Source of the DNA: an uncultured Clostridia bacterium
GTDB taxonomy: Bacteria; Bacillota; Clostridia; Oscillospirales; Ruminococcaceae
Assembly: GCA_947625615.1 (NCBI GenBank)
Contig: CANQPB010000005.1
Span: 31,056 to 95,055 of the forward strand
Direction: 5' to 3'
DNA: 64,000 nucleotides
Part shown: one piece after another, positions 34,803-43,911 of the stretch
Position numbering within the stretch: position 1 is the first letter of the stretch
Layout: every line of letters starts with the position of its first letter
The notes under the pieces: generated by a model
The model's database searches: none
Told to the model about the DNA's origin: nothing
Seen by the model: only the letters and a program-made list of their open reading frames with translations
Program-made: the position numbers and the translations under genes

Positions 34803-35672
34803 ATGACAAACGAACTCAGCGAGCGCATTGCGGCTTTAAGAAAGGAGCGGGGGCTCACCCAGGAGCAGCTCGGAAAAATGGTGGGAGTGTCCTACCAGGC
34901 GGTAAGCAAATGGGAAAAGGGCGGCGCGCCCGACGTCGAGCTGCTGCCTGTGCTTTCAAGGCAGCTTGGGGTGACCATCGACGCGCTCTTCGGAATGGAG
35001 GGCGGCGAGCAGGAAGACCCCGCCGACGCCGTCGGCCGATGGCTGCGGGGGATCCCAGAAAAGGAACGGCTCGACCGCTTTTGCCGGCTGATATGGCAGT
35101 CCGTGGAATACTTCGTTCCGGGCGATATAAGCCTGCCTGACATGGGCTATCCCGAATCCTGCATGCTTAACGCCGCCGGCGGGGACTTTCAGATGTTTCT
35201 GTCGCAGGTTTCGTATGAGGGCGGAATGCTTTTAGACGTCCACGCCGAGGACATGTCCTTTGTGACGATGTGGCCGAAGCCGAAGGGCGGCTGGGCTCAG
35301 TGGCTCGCCCCCAAGGAGGAATACAGAAAGCTCTTTTCGATTCTTGCAAAGCCGGGCTGCCTCGAGCTTCTCGGATATCTGTACATTCAGAATAAAAGCT
35401 GGTTTACGGCGGGAGTCGTGCTTAAGCAGCTAAACATGCCGCAGGAAGACGTGGAGGATCTGTTAAACGGCCTTGTCGAGCGAAACATTCTTCTTTCCAT
35501 GGAGCTTGAGCTGGAAAGCGGCAAGGTGGAGGCGTACAAGGTGATCGAGCCCATAAAGCTGATACCCTTTTTAATGCTCGGCAGAACGCTTATGCAGTAC
35601 GATTCAAACATCATGCGGTTCGGAGACGCTTCGTCCATTCTGCAGCCCGACGAGACGTGGAAAGACAAATAG
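34803..35672 (+). CDS. XRE-family transcriptional regulator with C-terminal sensor region
   Basis: A 289-residue protein. Residues 5-65 are a Cro/CI helix-turn-helix (ERIAALRKERGLTQEQLGKMVGVSYQAVSKWEKGGAPDVELLPVLSRQLGVTIDALFG). The remaining ~220 residues contain a probable winged-helix segment (FTAGVVLKQLNMPQEDVEDLLNGLVERNIL) and no enzyme motif. Two-part regulators like this control a neighbouring transporter gene. It lies 39 bp before an ABC exporter on the same strand and probably senses a substrate or stress linked to that exporter. Confidence 0.88.
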   Translation: MTNELSERIAALRKERGLTQEQLGKMVGVSYQAVSKWEKGGAPDVELLPVLSRQLGVTIDALFGMEGGEQEDPADAVGRWLRGIPEKERLDRFCRLIWQSVEYFVPGDISLPDMGYPESCMLNAAGGDFQMFLSQVSYEGGMLLDVHAEDMSFVTMWPKPKGGWAQWLAPKEEYRKLFSILAKPGCLELLGYLYIQNKSWFTAGVVLKQLNMPQEDVEDLLNGLVERNILLSMELELESGKVEAYKVIEPIKLIPFLMLGRTLMQYDSNIMRFGDASSILQPDETWKDK

Positions 35673-35711
35673 ATACCGCAAAAACGCAATTTTCGGAGAG
35701 GAGAATTTATA

Positions 35712-37331
35712 ATGAGTTATTATCTCAAAAAATATTGGCCGGCGAACTTGGCGGCGATACTTACAACGCTTGCCGTCTGCGCCCTGCAAATCGGAAACAA
35801 TCTTCTTTTGATGCAGACGTTTCAGAGCATAATTGAGCTTAACATGAGAAGCTTTATCTTTTGGACACTTATACTTGTGTGCTCATGGGTAATTCTTTTG
35901 TGGCTGAACGGTTTCGAAGAATTTTTGCAGGGCCGCGCGGTGAAGATGATGAACAACGCCGTTCGGCGGGACATGACGGCGACGCTCCTGAAAAAATCCC
36001 ACAGCGAATATCACGAAACGGACACCGGGGAATATCTCTCGTGGTTTACAAACGACGTCAGCCGCATTGAGGAGCTGGCGTGGAAGCCCTTTTATCAGTG
36101 CGTCGCCTGCGCGGCCAACGCAGTATTCAGCGCCGTTGCCCTTTTAACGCTCCACTGGTCGCTTCTTGCAGCCGCGCTTGTAAACGTCGCAGTCATGATG
36201 ATTGTCCCGCGGCTCTTTTCAAAGCGCATGGAGAAGCTCGGCAAAGACTGCGAGGAGGGGCAGTCAAAGGCGACGGGAAAATTAAAGGATATTCTCTCCG
36301 GCTACGACGTCCTGCGCTCCTTCGGCAGGGTGGAGCGCTTCCGCAAAGGCGCCGAGGAGGCGAGCGAGCAAATCGAAAAGCCGAAATTCAGGCTCACCTA
36401 TGTCAAGGGCTTTATCGGCGCGGGATTCGAGTGCGTGAACGTGACCATGCAGCTGATGATCGACGTTCTTATAGGCGTGCTTTCGATCAGCGGCGTGATT
36501 ATCCAGAGCGCTCTCATGGGCGGCGGCAATCTCTGCGGCAGCCTTTCAAACGGCATCGGCACGGTGGCGCAGATCTTGCTCTCCTTCTCCTCCACAAAGC
36601 CCTATTTTGAAAAGATCACCGTTCGTGGCGAAGATATTCAAGACGAGGAACGCGGCGAGATCAAAAAGATCAAAAATTCGATCACCCTGAACGGCCTGAG
36701 CTTTAATTACGGCGAAAAACCTATATTGCGCGATCTGTCCCTCACATTCAAAAAGGGCGGAAAATATGCGCTGACCGGCCCGTCGGGCTGCGGCAAATCA
36801 ACGCTTTTAAAGCTGATTTTGGGCTGGCTGCCCGGCTATGGCGGCAGCATTGAATTCGACGGCGAAAACGCCCGTGATTTCACCCCCGAGCAGCTTTCGC
36901 GGCAGATGAGCTACATCGAGCAGAACGTATTTTTGTTCAACACTACGATTCGGGACAACATCACCCTCGGCGAGAATTTCACGGACGGGCAGCTCGAAAA
37001 AGCTCTGCGCGGCAGCGCGCTTATAGGCGACCTCGCCGGCATGCCGGAGGGATTGGACACCCCCGTCGGCGAGAACGGAAGCAGCCTTTCCGGCGGCCAG
37101 AAGCAGCGCGTCGCGATCGCCCGGGCGCTTATCTATAACCGCTCTATCCTCCTCGTTGACGAGGGCACCAGCGCGCTTGACCAAAAGAACGCGGGGATCG
37201 TCGAAGACAGCCTGCTTGATAACCCCGATCTCACGCTGATCCTCGTCAGCCACCACCTCAGCCCCGAGCGAAAGGCGAGGTTTACCGGCGTGTATAACAT
37301 GCAGCCGGCAGAGGAGAGACTGACGGCGTAA
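35712..37331 (+). CDS. ABC exporter half-transporter (permease-ATPase)
   Basis: A 539-residue protein with six predicted membrane helices (first at ~10-35) and a C-terminal ATPase: Walker A GPSGCGKST, signature [15 protein letters not shown], Walker B ILLVDEGTSALD and H-loop VSHHLS. All catalytic residues are present. It is shorter than typical exporters (570-600 residues). There is no second subunit, so it may act as a homodimer. It follows the XRE regulator after 39 bp with AGGAGAGGAG before the ATG. Substrate is unknown. Confidence 0.88.
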   Translation: MSYYLKKYWPANLAAILTTLAVCALQIGNNLLLMQTFQSIIELNMRSFIFWTLILVCSWVILLWLNGFEEFLQGRAVKMMNNAVRRDMTATLLKKSHSEYHETDTGEYLSWFTNDVSRIEELAWKPFYQCVACAANAVFSAVALLTLHWSLLAAALVNVAVMMIVPRLFSKRMEKLGKDCEEGQSKATGKLKDILSGYDVLRSFGRVERFRKGAEEASEQIEKPKFRLTYVKGFIGAGFECVNVTMQLMIDVLIGVLSISGVIIQSALMGGGNLCGSLSNGIGTVAQILLSFSSTKPYFEKITVRGEDIQDEERGEIKKIKNSITLNGLSFNYGEKPILRDLSLTFKKGGKYALTGPSGCGKSTLLKLILGWLPGYGGSIEFDGENARDFTPEQLSRQMSYIEQNVFLFNTTIRDNITLGENFTDGQLEKALRGSALIGDLAGMPEGLDTPVGENGSSLSGGQKQRVAIARALIYNRSILLVDEGTSALDQKNAGIVEDSLLDNPDLTLILVSHHLSPERKARFTGVYNMQPAEERLTA

Positions 37332-37355
37332 CGGCGCAATTATGTAGACATTAAA

Positions 37356-37381
37356 GTACCCACCCTTTTTGGGGCGGGTAC
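37356..37381. terminator. Hairpin between convergent genes
   Basis: GTACCCACCC (37356-37365) pairs with GGGCGGGTAC (37372-37381) with one mismatch. There is no clear T-run after it on either strand, so terminator function is uncertain. Confidence 0.4.
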
Positions 37382-37435
37382 TGTTGCTATATATAGCGTG
37401 TTGAAAGGGGAGAGGCCGCTGTTTTGAAGCCCTTC

Positions 37436-39793
37436 TCACCCCCACTCTGCCTCGACGCTGTGGAGCATAACGGTGTTCTGCCAGCCGCCTGAGCCGGGCG
37501 AGCCGGTATGCCAGATCATTATCCCGCAGCCGGGGGCGCACGGCGGCTCCGCCTCTAAATGCACCCGCTCGGCGTAGCCCTTTTTTGTCTTCTCTGCGGG
37601 GATCGGCGAAGACGTCCCGACGTCCGCGGTCAGATTCTTTCCGTCGAAGGACAGCCTCACCCTGCAGCCGGTGATAAAGCAGGAGGTTCTGACAAGCTCG
37701 GTCAGATATTCCGCCCTCCCGCGGTCATAGTTGACAAGCGCCATCGAGACCGCGTCGGAGGCGTCCTTAAGCCTTATCACCCTCAGCGCCGGGCCGCTAA
37801 GGGTTTCGTTGTCGAAATTCAGGCCGAAGTCGATATACTGGCCCGCGCTGCCAAGACCCTGGCCGGCGGTCTTCGCGGGGTCGCAGACCACCGTCAGCCG
37901 CATTTTATTGCCGTTTGGGCGGTGAACAGGCGTATAGCGCAGGCGCGCGCCCTGGACGTTCTGATAAAAGCCTTTGCCAACGCTTCCGTTGCCGGTTGCG
38001 CCGTATTTATAAGGCGGGGCGGCGTCGAAGTACCAGTCGCCGAAGCTCTCGGAATGTGGGATTACGTCCTCCGGCTTCGCGCTGTCTATGATCCAGCGGC
38101 CGGGCTCGTTTGGAAACGTCTTTTCTGGGATATCCGAAAAATCGGTGAAAATTTGGTAGAGCGGGGCGTTTTCAATAGGCTCCGACACAACTTCTTCGGG
38201 CTCTCCCGCCTCGCTTCCGATCACTTTCGGGACGATCACCGCCCCGATCCTCCGCCCGGCGTCGGCCTCGGTCGGGCGGTAAACTTTAAGCGGCACTTCC
38301 TTTGAAACGGCGCAGAGCTTCCGGCCGCCGCCGTCGCCGCGATACCAGCTTATCTCGGAAATATCCCTGCGGCATTTTTCCGAAAGATTATATTCGAGAG
38401 TCAGCGCGCCGCCGCTTTGCCGAAGTTTAAGATCCTTAACCGTCGGCGCGGAAACGGGATAGGGCGCGACAAAAATTTCCGCCGCAGCCTCGAGGCCGCT
38501 TTGAGAAACGGCGGTGACAACAACGCGGCGAATATCGGGGCCGGAATTTTTGCCTGAAACGTAAACTCTGCCTCCGTCGTCGCGAAGCGCAACGCAGTCT
38601 TCATCATCTTTGCAAACCGAAAAGCTCACCTTTTCGGGGCAGGGTTCGCCGTTAAAGAAACGGCTCCCGGAGTCAAGAAATACCCCTTCGCTGCCCGAAA
38701 CAATCTCGGCGCGGCTCGGCGCGAGTTCCAAAAGGGTCGGGAGTTTGGGCTCCCCTAAAAGATTTTCAAGATTAGGATTGCCGTCAGGCAGGATATACGC
38801 GCCGAGGGCGGGGCGCGCGGCTATGTCTACCGATTCGGGGGCGCCGTCTTTGCCGAGGGTTACGGGGCTTTTGTTCAGGGTGACGCCGCTCTGATAGCAT
38901 TTAAGCGAGGCGGAGGGATATTTCGTCCAGCCGAGCTCGCGGGGGCTGCCCTCGAAACGGCAGTTTATCATCGCGGCGGGGCCGCCCTCTTTGGTAAGAT
39001 ACTGCCCGCCGCCGTTATGTATCCTGAAATCGCAGTCGATAAAAACGGCGCCGGAGCGGCCGGTTTGGTAGATCGGCCTGCCTCCGTAGAGGTCGAAATC
39101 GCAGCCGACGTGGACGGCGTCGCCGTTCAGCGAATCGTCGGTGCATTCAAAGTGGCAGGAGCGGTAGAGCGCCTTTTTCGCGCCGCATATCGGGCAGAGA
39201 TTCAGCCGGCTGACAAAGCGGCAGTTTTCGGCAAAAAGGCTTTGGCCGCTCTGTATGGCGAGCTGAGCCTGGGTGACCGCTTCGGTGCGGCGGGCGCGGT
39301 TTTCGGACGGATCGCGCGGATAGACGAGATCTACGCAGCAATAGTTGCCGACAGTCAGATTAGAAACCGTCAATTTTTCGACGTCGAAGCGAAACATCGT
39401 GTAGTTTCCGTCGCTTCCGTGGGACTGTCCGCGGTTTGCGGCGATGACCGCGTCGCGCGGGTCGCCACTCAGCCCGACAAGCTTTAATGCTTTACACTTA
39501 ACGTGAACGCCGTAGGGCAGATCTAAGCCGTCGGATTTTCTGACGGTTTTTTCGTCAAATGGGTCGTGAAGCCAGTAAACGCCGGGGGCTATGTAGACCG
39601 TCACAGGGCTGTCTTCGTCGGCATTTTTAAGCTCGTAACAGTCAAAAGCTTTACAGACGTCACAGTAAACATGGGGTGCGGGGCTCTCGCCCGAGGTCGG
39701 CATTTTCAGCAATATCGCGCGGCCGCCGAGCGTGTATTCGCGCCCGCCGTAGATGAATCCGGTTTTTGTGAGTGTTAATTTTTCATCAATCAT
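37436..39793 (-). CDS. Right-handed beta-helix protein with Ig-like and jelly-roll domains
   Basis: A 785-residue protein. Residues ~60-310 look like a parallel beta-helix of the pectin lyase/pectin methylesterase fold: it begins VTVYIAPGVYWLHDPF, continues LKLVGLSGDPRDAVIA, and repeats short strand-turn units such as AENCRFVS and YRSCHFECTDDSLNGDAVHVGCDFDLYGG. Residues ~430-550 have an Ig-like pattern, and ~560-785 a concanavalin-like beta sandwich. I see no signal peptide, so it may be cytoplasmic or exported by another route. It is likely active on pectin-like polysaccharides, but no catalytic triad could be fixed. An internal CPIC motif is unusual. Confidence 0.65.
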   Translation of the reverse strand: MIDEKLTLTKTGFIYGGREYTLGGRAILLKMPTSGESPAPHVYCDVCKAFDCYELKNADEDSPVTVYIAPGVYWLHDPFDEKTVRKSDGLDLPYGVHVKCKALKLVGLSGDPRDAVIAANRGQSHGSDGNYTMFRFDVEKLTVSNLTVGNYCCVDLVYPRDPSENRARRTEAVTQAQLAIQSGQSLFAENCRFVSRLNLCPICGAKKALYRSCHFECTDDSLNGDAVHVGCDFDLYGGRPIYQTGRSGAVFIDCDFRIHNGGGQYLTKEGGPAAMINCRFEGSPRELGWTKYPSASLKCYQSGVTLNKSPVTLGKDGAPESVDIAARPALGAYILPDGNPNLENLLGEPKLPTLLELAPSRAEIVSGSEGVFLDSGSRFFNGEPCPEKVSFSVCKDDEDCVALRDDGGRVYVSGKNSGPDIRRVVVTAVSQSGLEAAAEIFVAPYPVSAPTVKDLKLRQSGGALTLEYNLSEKCRRDISEISWYRGDGGGRKLCAVSKEVPLKVYRPTEADAGRRIGAVIVPKVIGSEAGEPEEVVSEPIENAPLYQIFTDFSDIPEKTFPNEPGRWIIDSAKPEDVIPHSESFGDWYFDAAPPYKYGATGNGSVGKGFYQNVQGARLRYTPVHRPNGNKMRLTVVCDPAKTAGQGLGSAGQYIDFGLNFDNETLSGPALRVIRLKDASDAVSMALVNYDRGRAEYLTELVRTSCFITGCRVRLSFDGKNLTADVGTSSPIPAEKTKKGYAERVHLEAEPPCAPGCGIMIWHTGSPGSGGWQNTVMLHSVEAEWG

Positions 39794-39937
39794 TATGACT
39801 GCTCCTCCCTTTCGGCTTTGATTATATCATAGCACATAATTGACGGTTTGACAAGCTTTGGACGGAACAATCTGCTCCCGAAAAAAACAGCGCTTCAAGG
39901 CTCGCAAAGGCCTGAAGTGCCGAAAGTCTGCAATTTT

Positions 39938-40447
39938 TCAGGGCGTTTTGAGTATCACCCTATAAGCCGGCCGATACGCCAGCCGGTATTCTTCACTGTG
40001 CGATACCGCCGGGCAGCCCGCCTCGCGGTATTTTTTCAGATAGCAGTCGAGCTCACTCGCCGAGAACCCGAACCCGAGCCGCGAAAATTCCGACGTTAAA
40101 ATGTCCAGCTTATTTAAAAAATCAGCCATGCTGCCCCGCTGCAGGTTTGCCGATTCGCAGAAGTCGCGGTTCAGCCGTGACAGGGGATATATTTCGACGT
40201 CGAGCGCCGAGAGATTCACCCTCGAAACCCCGTTTCCGATGTACTCAAAAAGCTCCGCGCCGGGCGTCTTTTCAACGCCCTCAAATTCCTCGGCAAGCCG
40301 CAAAAGGCTTTGCTCCGGGCTTTTTATCATATGCCCGCCCAAAAATTCGCCCTGGTAGATAAGTTTCACGGCGTCGCAGGGCCGCATCTTCGGGTATTTT
40401 TCGGCGTGCCGCTTTAAGATTTCAATAAGCTCGGTTCGGTCGACCAT
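39938..40447 (-). CDS. Conserved hypothetical protein
   Basis: A 169-residue soluble protein I cannot name. The N-terminal half has DAVKLIYQGEFLGGHMIKSPEQSLLRLAEEFEGVE and then GNGVSRVNLSALD, which look like conserved blocks of an uncharacterised Clostridia family. The C-terminal half is helical. AGGAGG precedes the ATG. The gene shares the GC-rich codon use of the core genome, unlike the AT-rich gene 26 bp upstream. It may be co-transcribed with that gene. Confidence 0.7.
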   Translation of the reverse strand: MVDRTELIEILKRHAEKYPKMRPCDAVKLIYQGEFLGGHMIKSPEQSLLRLAEEFEGVEKTPGAELFEYIGNGVSRVNLSALDVEIYPLSRLNRDFCESANLQRGSMADFLNKLDILTSEFSRLGFGFSASELDCYLKKYREAGCPAVSHSEEYRLAYRPAYRVILKTP

Positions 40448-40473
40448 GCCGGCGCCTCCTAAAAAATCGGAAT

Positions 40474-41007
40474 TTATCGAATAAACCCATGTAGTGCCAT
40501 TTTAACTGGCTCAATATCCATTACGCTATCTTTCATTGTTTGCTGGTACAAGTGGCGTTCGATTCCCAGAACATGATGTTGATAAGAAGTCCCCTCAAAC
40601 CATTTTTCAAAACACCTTATGAAATCCGGTGATTCTTTTTTGCTCCCATAGACGCCGATGATAAAAAGTCTCTCCACAAAAGATATATATTCATTTTCAT
40701 TTTCATGGTGCATGAAAAAGTCTTGGCCTCTTTCATTAAAGCTAAAATATAAGGAGGAAGGATTTCCGCAATACATCGGAACGAGTAGAATTACTTTTTC
40801 GTAGCTCTCAAAACTGCTATATAGGCGATAAACATCATCGTCTCGATATCGGCATTGTGTTTTGAAACACTCATAACCGCAATTACTGCACCCGTGTGTG
40901 TTCAAATCCTTATAATAAATCACTTTATCTTGCGGTGTCTTTATAAAATCAATAATCTGAGCGCAATTACCAATTTTTCTTGCTGAGAAAGAAATAAATA
41001 GTTTCAT
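40474..41007 (-). CDS. Flavodoxin-like NAD(P)H-dependent reductase / iron-sulfur flavoprotein-like
   Basis: A 177-residue protein with a flavodoxin-like start: LFISFSARKIGNCAQIIDFIK fits the FMN phosphate loop (SxRKxGNs) of NADPH-dependent FMN reductases, followed by a cysteine cluster CSNCGYECFKTQCRYRDDD and a VILLVPMYCGNPSSLYFSF loop. This layout suits a flavoprotein with extra redox or iron-sulfur cysteines. The start at 41007 matches the beginning of the conserved domain. Base composition is clearly AT-rich compared with neighbours, which suggests recent acquisition. The physiological substrate is unknown. Confidence 0.7.
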   Translation of the reverse strand: MKLFISFSARKIGNCAQIIDFIKTPQDKVIYYKDLNTHGCSNCGYECFKTQCRYRDDDVYRLYSSFESYEKVILLVPMYCGNPSSLYFSFNERGQDFFMHHENENEYISFVERLFIIGVYGSKKESPDFIRCFEKWFEGTSYQHHVLGIERHLYQQTMKDSVMDIEPVKMALHGFIR

Positions 41008-41145
41008 ATCATACCTCGTTAAATCCCGATTTATATTATGATTATAACGGCCGCATTCAAAAAAGTCAATCCCCGCAGGGGGGCGCAAAAAATCGCCCTG
41101 CCGTGGGTGACAGGGCGCGGATTTATGGACATGGATAGTTATATA

Positions 41146-42324
41146 TCAGAGTATTTTCAGCAGCTGGAGAATATCAATCAGCAAAGCTGCTCCGGCAGCT
41201 ACCGAAACGGCGATTTTCCAGCCTATGCGCTTTGCAAATGCCTCAACGGAGTCTATTCTTCCGGTAAGTTCTGTGTGCTTTGAGCTGATATCGGTTTTCA
41301 GTTCCGAAACGCCGGAGTTTATATTTTCCGAGGCTTCTTCGAATTTTCCGCTGATATCTTCTGAAAGATCGGCTTTATATGTTTCGGTAAGAGTTTTGAG
41401 ACCGTCTATCCTCGATGAAAGCAAATCGCTTGACTTGCTTAACATCACGACATTATTTTCCAACAAAATTATTCTGTTGCGGTTTTCGGATATGTTTTTG
41501 TCATGCTCTTCGTCTTTAAGGCGCTGTGCGGTCAGCTCTTTGTCCTGCTCCGAATCCTTTTCTCTGCCTTTTTGAGCCTCGCTTTCAAGAGCGGAGAGCT
41601 TTCTGTCGTGTTCCGCGTCTTTGTCCTGCTGCTCTGCCAGTTTTTCGCTGTGGATATTCAGGCGTTCGTCGTGCTCTTCGTCTTTATGGCGCTGCGCGGT
41701 AAGCTCCTTATCCTGCTCCGAATCCTTATCTCTGCCCTTTTGAGCCTCGCTTTCAAGCTCGTTGAACTTTTCGTTGTACTCGCCGTCTTTTTCCTTGAAT
41801 TTCTGCCCGAGCTCGTCCTGCCTTTTCATAATGTCTTCCTGCATTTTCAGCTGAATGACAACGCTCGTAAGCTCCTGGCGGGCAAGCTCGGAAAGCTCGT
41901 CTTCTGAAGCGCCCCTCAGCTTCATTTCAAGCTGAGTTATAACCGTCCTCGTATTGGCGATATTGCTTGCGCCGAGCATAAACAGAAATTTTGTTATGGC
42001 AGTCATTTTTGACATATAATCAAAGAAAAGCTGCTGAGCGTCGGCTATATCGACCTGTGCGTGTGCAGCATCTAATACGGCGTTCTGGAGGCTGATTATG
42101 GCTTCCTTTTTATGACCCAATTTTGCGCTTTTATCTGCTGCATTCGAAGCTGCGCTTTTTGCTTTTGATGCCTTGCTGACAGAATCAACAACCTTGTCTT
42201 CCAGTTTTTTCAGGTCGGTAAACTGTTCTCCGATTATGTTGGGAAGCTGTTCCGGCTGAATGTTTTTTGCCTGCTCCAAAAGATCGCTGTTGTAGGTTGC
42301 GAGATCAAAAGATTGATAAGCCAT
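41146..42324 (-). CDS. Coiled-coil membrane protein of unknown function (module gene 2)
   Basis: A 392-residue protein. Residues 1-165 are helical and Ala/Lys rich. Residues ~165-360 form a long charged coiled coil. Residues 369-390 (IGWKIAVSVAAGAALLIDILQLL) are a C-terminal membrane anchor. In the coil, a block beginning LESEAQKG at residue 190 is repeated at 246, exactly 56 residues (eight heptads) later, and the DNA is also repeated, suggesting recent duplication. AAGGAGG precedes the ATG. It starts 30 bp after the stop of the gene at 42355-43911 and is probably its partner. I know no family for it. A tail-anchored spacer or signalling protein is the simplest guess. Confidence 0.75.
   Translation of the reverse strand: MAYQSFDLATYNSDLLEQAKNIQPEQLPNIIGEQFTDLKKLEDKVVDSVSKASKAKSAASNAADKSAKLGHKKEAIISLQNAVLDAAHAQVDIADAQQLFFDYMSKMTAITKFLFMLGASNIANTRTVITQLEMKLRGASEDELSELARQELTSVVIQLKMQEDIMKRQDELGQKFKEKDGEYNEKFNELESEAQKGRDKDSEQDKELTAQRHKDEEHDERLNIHSEKLAEQQDKDAEHDRKLSALESEAQKGREKDSEQDKELTAQRLKDEEHDKNISENRNRIILLENNVVMLSKSSDLLSSRIDGLKTLTETYKADLSEDISGKFEEASENINSGVSELKTDISSKHTELTGRIDSVEAFAKRIGWKIAVSVAAGAALLIDILQLLKIL
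41488..41757 (-). repeat. Intragenic duplication of a coiled-coil segment (168-bp offset)
   Basis: The segment encoding residues 190-223 (41656-41757) is repeated at residues 246-279 (41488-41589). About 100 bases match with few changes at an offset of 168 bp, so the reading frame and the heptad register are both kept. Confidence 0.75.
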
Positions 42325-42354
42325 TGTTTTTTCCTCCTTATTTTTATGAGGCGC

Positions 42355-43911
42355 TCAGTCCTCAAGTATAGACAGAATATCGTTTATGAGCCCCGGATTT
42401 TTCTTCTCCGCGTTTTCTATCGTCTGGGGAGTTATATTATCCATCTTTTCGCGGATATCTTTGGCGGAATCAAGCCAGAACTTTGCAACTTTCGGCGCCA
42501 TTTCGCAAAGCTTGTCGATAGCCTGTCCGGCGTCCTTTGCCGCGATCCACATTCCGGCCTGTTTGTAATATACTTTTGCGTCCAAAAGCATAAGCTGCTC
42601 GCTTCGCGCCGCCATACGTTCTCTTTCCGCACTCTGCTTTTTTATGCCCATGCTTATATCTGTCCCGACGGCTACCACGAATCTTCCCACGCCCACATAA
42701 TTTACTCTGAGAGCAAATTTGCCGAGAGCGGCAGGGGTGGCTCCGGCCGTGGCAACCGACCGAATGGCTGCGTCTGCCAGATCGACAGCGGTAAAAGTGC
42801 CCATTGATATAGTGAGCATTCTCACAATGGTGCGGTTTTTAAAGGGCAGAGTTTTCTTCCAGTCGATGTCATCAACCGATGAGGGCTTTTTCCGCAACTC
42901 TTCAATCAGTCTGCGAATAAAGTAAAATCCCCTCACAAGAACCTCGTTTATGATTACGGGAACAGCCTGCTTGCCTATTTGCTGAATAACGCCGAGCTCC
43001 GCTCTCAGATCAAACCTGAGCGGCTCAATGAGTTTGCCGCTTGCGTCTCTTTTTCCGAGTGCTGTGCCGTTGAAAAGCCTTGATATGTACAGCCTCAGTC
43101 CCTGGGCATTTTCTTCATTTCCTTTTCCAAATATAGGCAATGCAGAGAGCTCTTTCGCCAGCGAAAGAAGCGGGCCGGGAAGGCCTGTCCCTCCGCTGTT
43201 TCTGCCTATGGCGCCGCTCGAACCTGCCATATCGCTTGCCATATGGAGCAGCCAATATATAAAGCCGAACAGTATTTTATGCGGAAGATCGCTGCCGATA
43301 AAAGTTTTATCCGTTATATCCGCTATGCAAAAGCTTCCTGCGGTATTTGTTCCGTATGCTTTTTCCGTAAACTGAGTAAGCATAGAGAAAAATAAACCGA
43401 CGGGGGTAGGGTGGTGAGCAAAGTCGCGAAGATGATGCTGAGCAGCGCCGCCAAAGACATTCATCAAAGAGTCGCTCGGAGCACCGTATTTTTCAAGATG
43501 CTTTATTGCTCCGCCAAGGTCGTCGCCTTTATAGCCCGTCACTTTTGCCGCTTTGGTGACAAACCCGTTGACTTTTTCCGTGCCCCACTCTCTGGCCTGC
43601 TCAAGCGAAAATTCCCCTACAAAGAACGAATCGATCATTCCCGCAATGATTCCGCTTATGACCGCCGCAGAATAATCAAGTGCGTCGGCGTGATTGGTGA
43701 GATTATAGATTTTATCGTTGAGATAATCTATTTTTGCCTCAACGGTGTCGAGCCTTTCATCTACCTCTGCAAGCCCTTTTGATATCTCATCGTTAAGACT
43801 GTCGAGATTTATTATTTCATATTCGATCGCATACGGTTCGCCGCCGAAGGAACCGTTGCCGTTTTCGCCGACTTCGATTTTATATGCTAAACTTGAATTG
43901 TTAATGTCCAT
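42355..43911 (-). CDS. Membrane-associated protein with HHxxDxxHHP motif, unknown function (module gene 1)
   Basis: A 518-residue protein I cannot assign. Residues 36-72 form a short coiled coil (LDSLNDEISKGLAEVDERLDTVEAKIDYLNDKIYNL). A hydrophobic helix follows at ~80-98. A striking block AAQHHLRDFAHHPTPVGLFFSML lies at ~157-178, with His159, His160, Asp163, His166 and His167, and LLHMASDMAGSSG at ~221-233 has another His and Asp. More hydrophobic helices lie at ~205-225 and ~335-350. The C-terminus is helical. AAAGGA precedes the ATG at 43911. It has a strong promoter ~210 bp upstream and is followed by the coiled-coil gene. Metal-dependent membrane hydrolase activity is possible but unproven. 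Confidence 0.75.
   Translation of the reverse strand: MDINNSSLAYKIEVGENGNGSFGGEPYAIEYEIINLDSLNDEISKGLAEVDERLDTVEAKIDYLNDKIYNLTNHADALDYSAAVISGIIAGMIDSFFVGEFSLEQAREWGTEKVNGFVTKAAKVTGYKGDDLGGAIKHLEKYGAPSDSLMNVFGGAAQHHLRDFAHHPTPVGLFFSMLTQFTEKAYGTNTAGSFCIADITDKTFIGSDLPHKILFGFIYWLLHMASDMAGSSGAIGRNSGGTGLPGPLLSLAKELSALPIFGKGNEENAQGLRLYISRLFNGTALGKRDASGKLIEPLRFDLRAELGVIQQIGKQAVPVIINEVLVRGFYFIRRLIEELRKKPSSVDDIDWKKTLPFKNRTIVRMLTISMGTFTAVDLADAAIRSVATAGATPAALGKFALRVNYVGVGRFVVAVGTDISMGIKKQSAERERMAARSEQLMLLDAKVYYKQAGMWIAAKDAGQAIDKLCEMAPKVAKFWLDSAKDIREKMDNITPQTIENAEKKNPGLINDILSILED

Noticed and set aside
41488..41757. CRISPR-like or tandem repeat array
   Set aside because: The two repeats are inside an open reading frame, keep the coiled-coil heptads and have no spacers, so they are a protein repeat. 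No CRISPR array was seen elsewhere.
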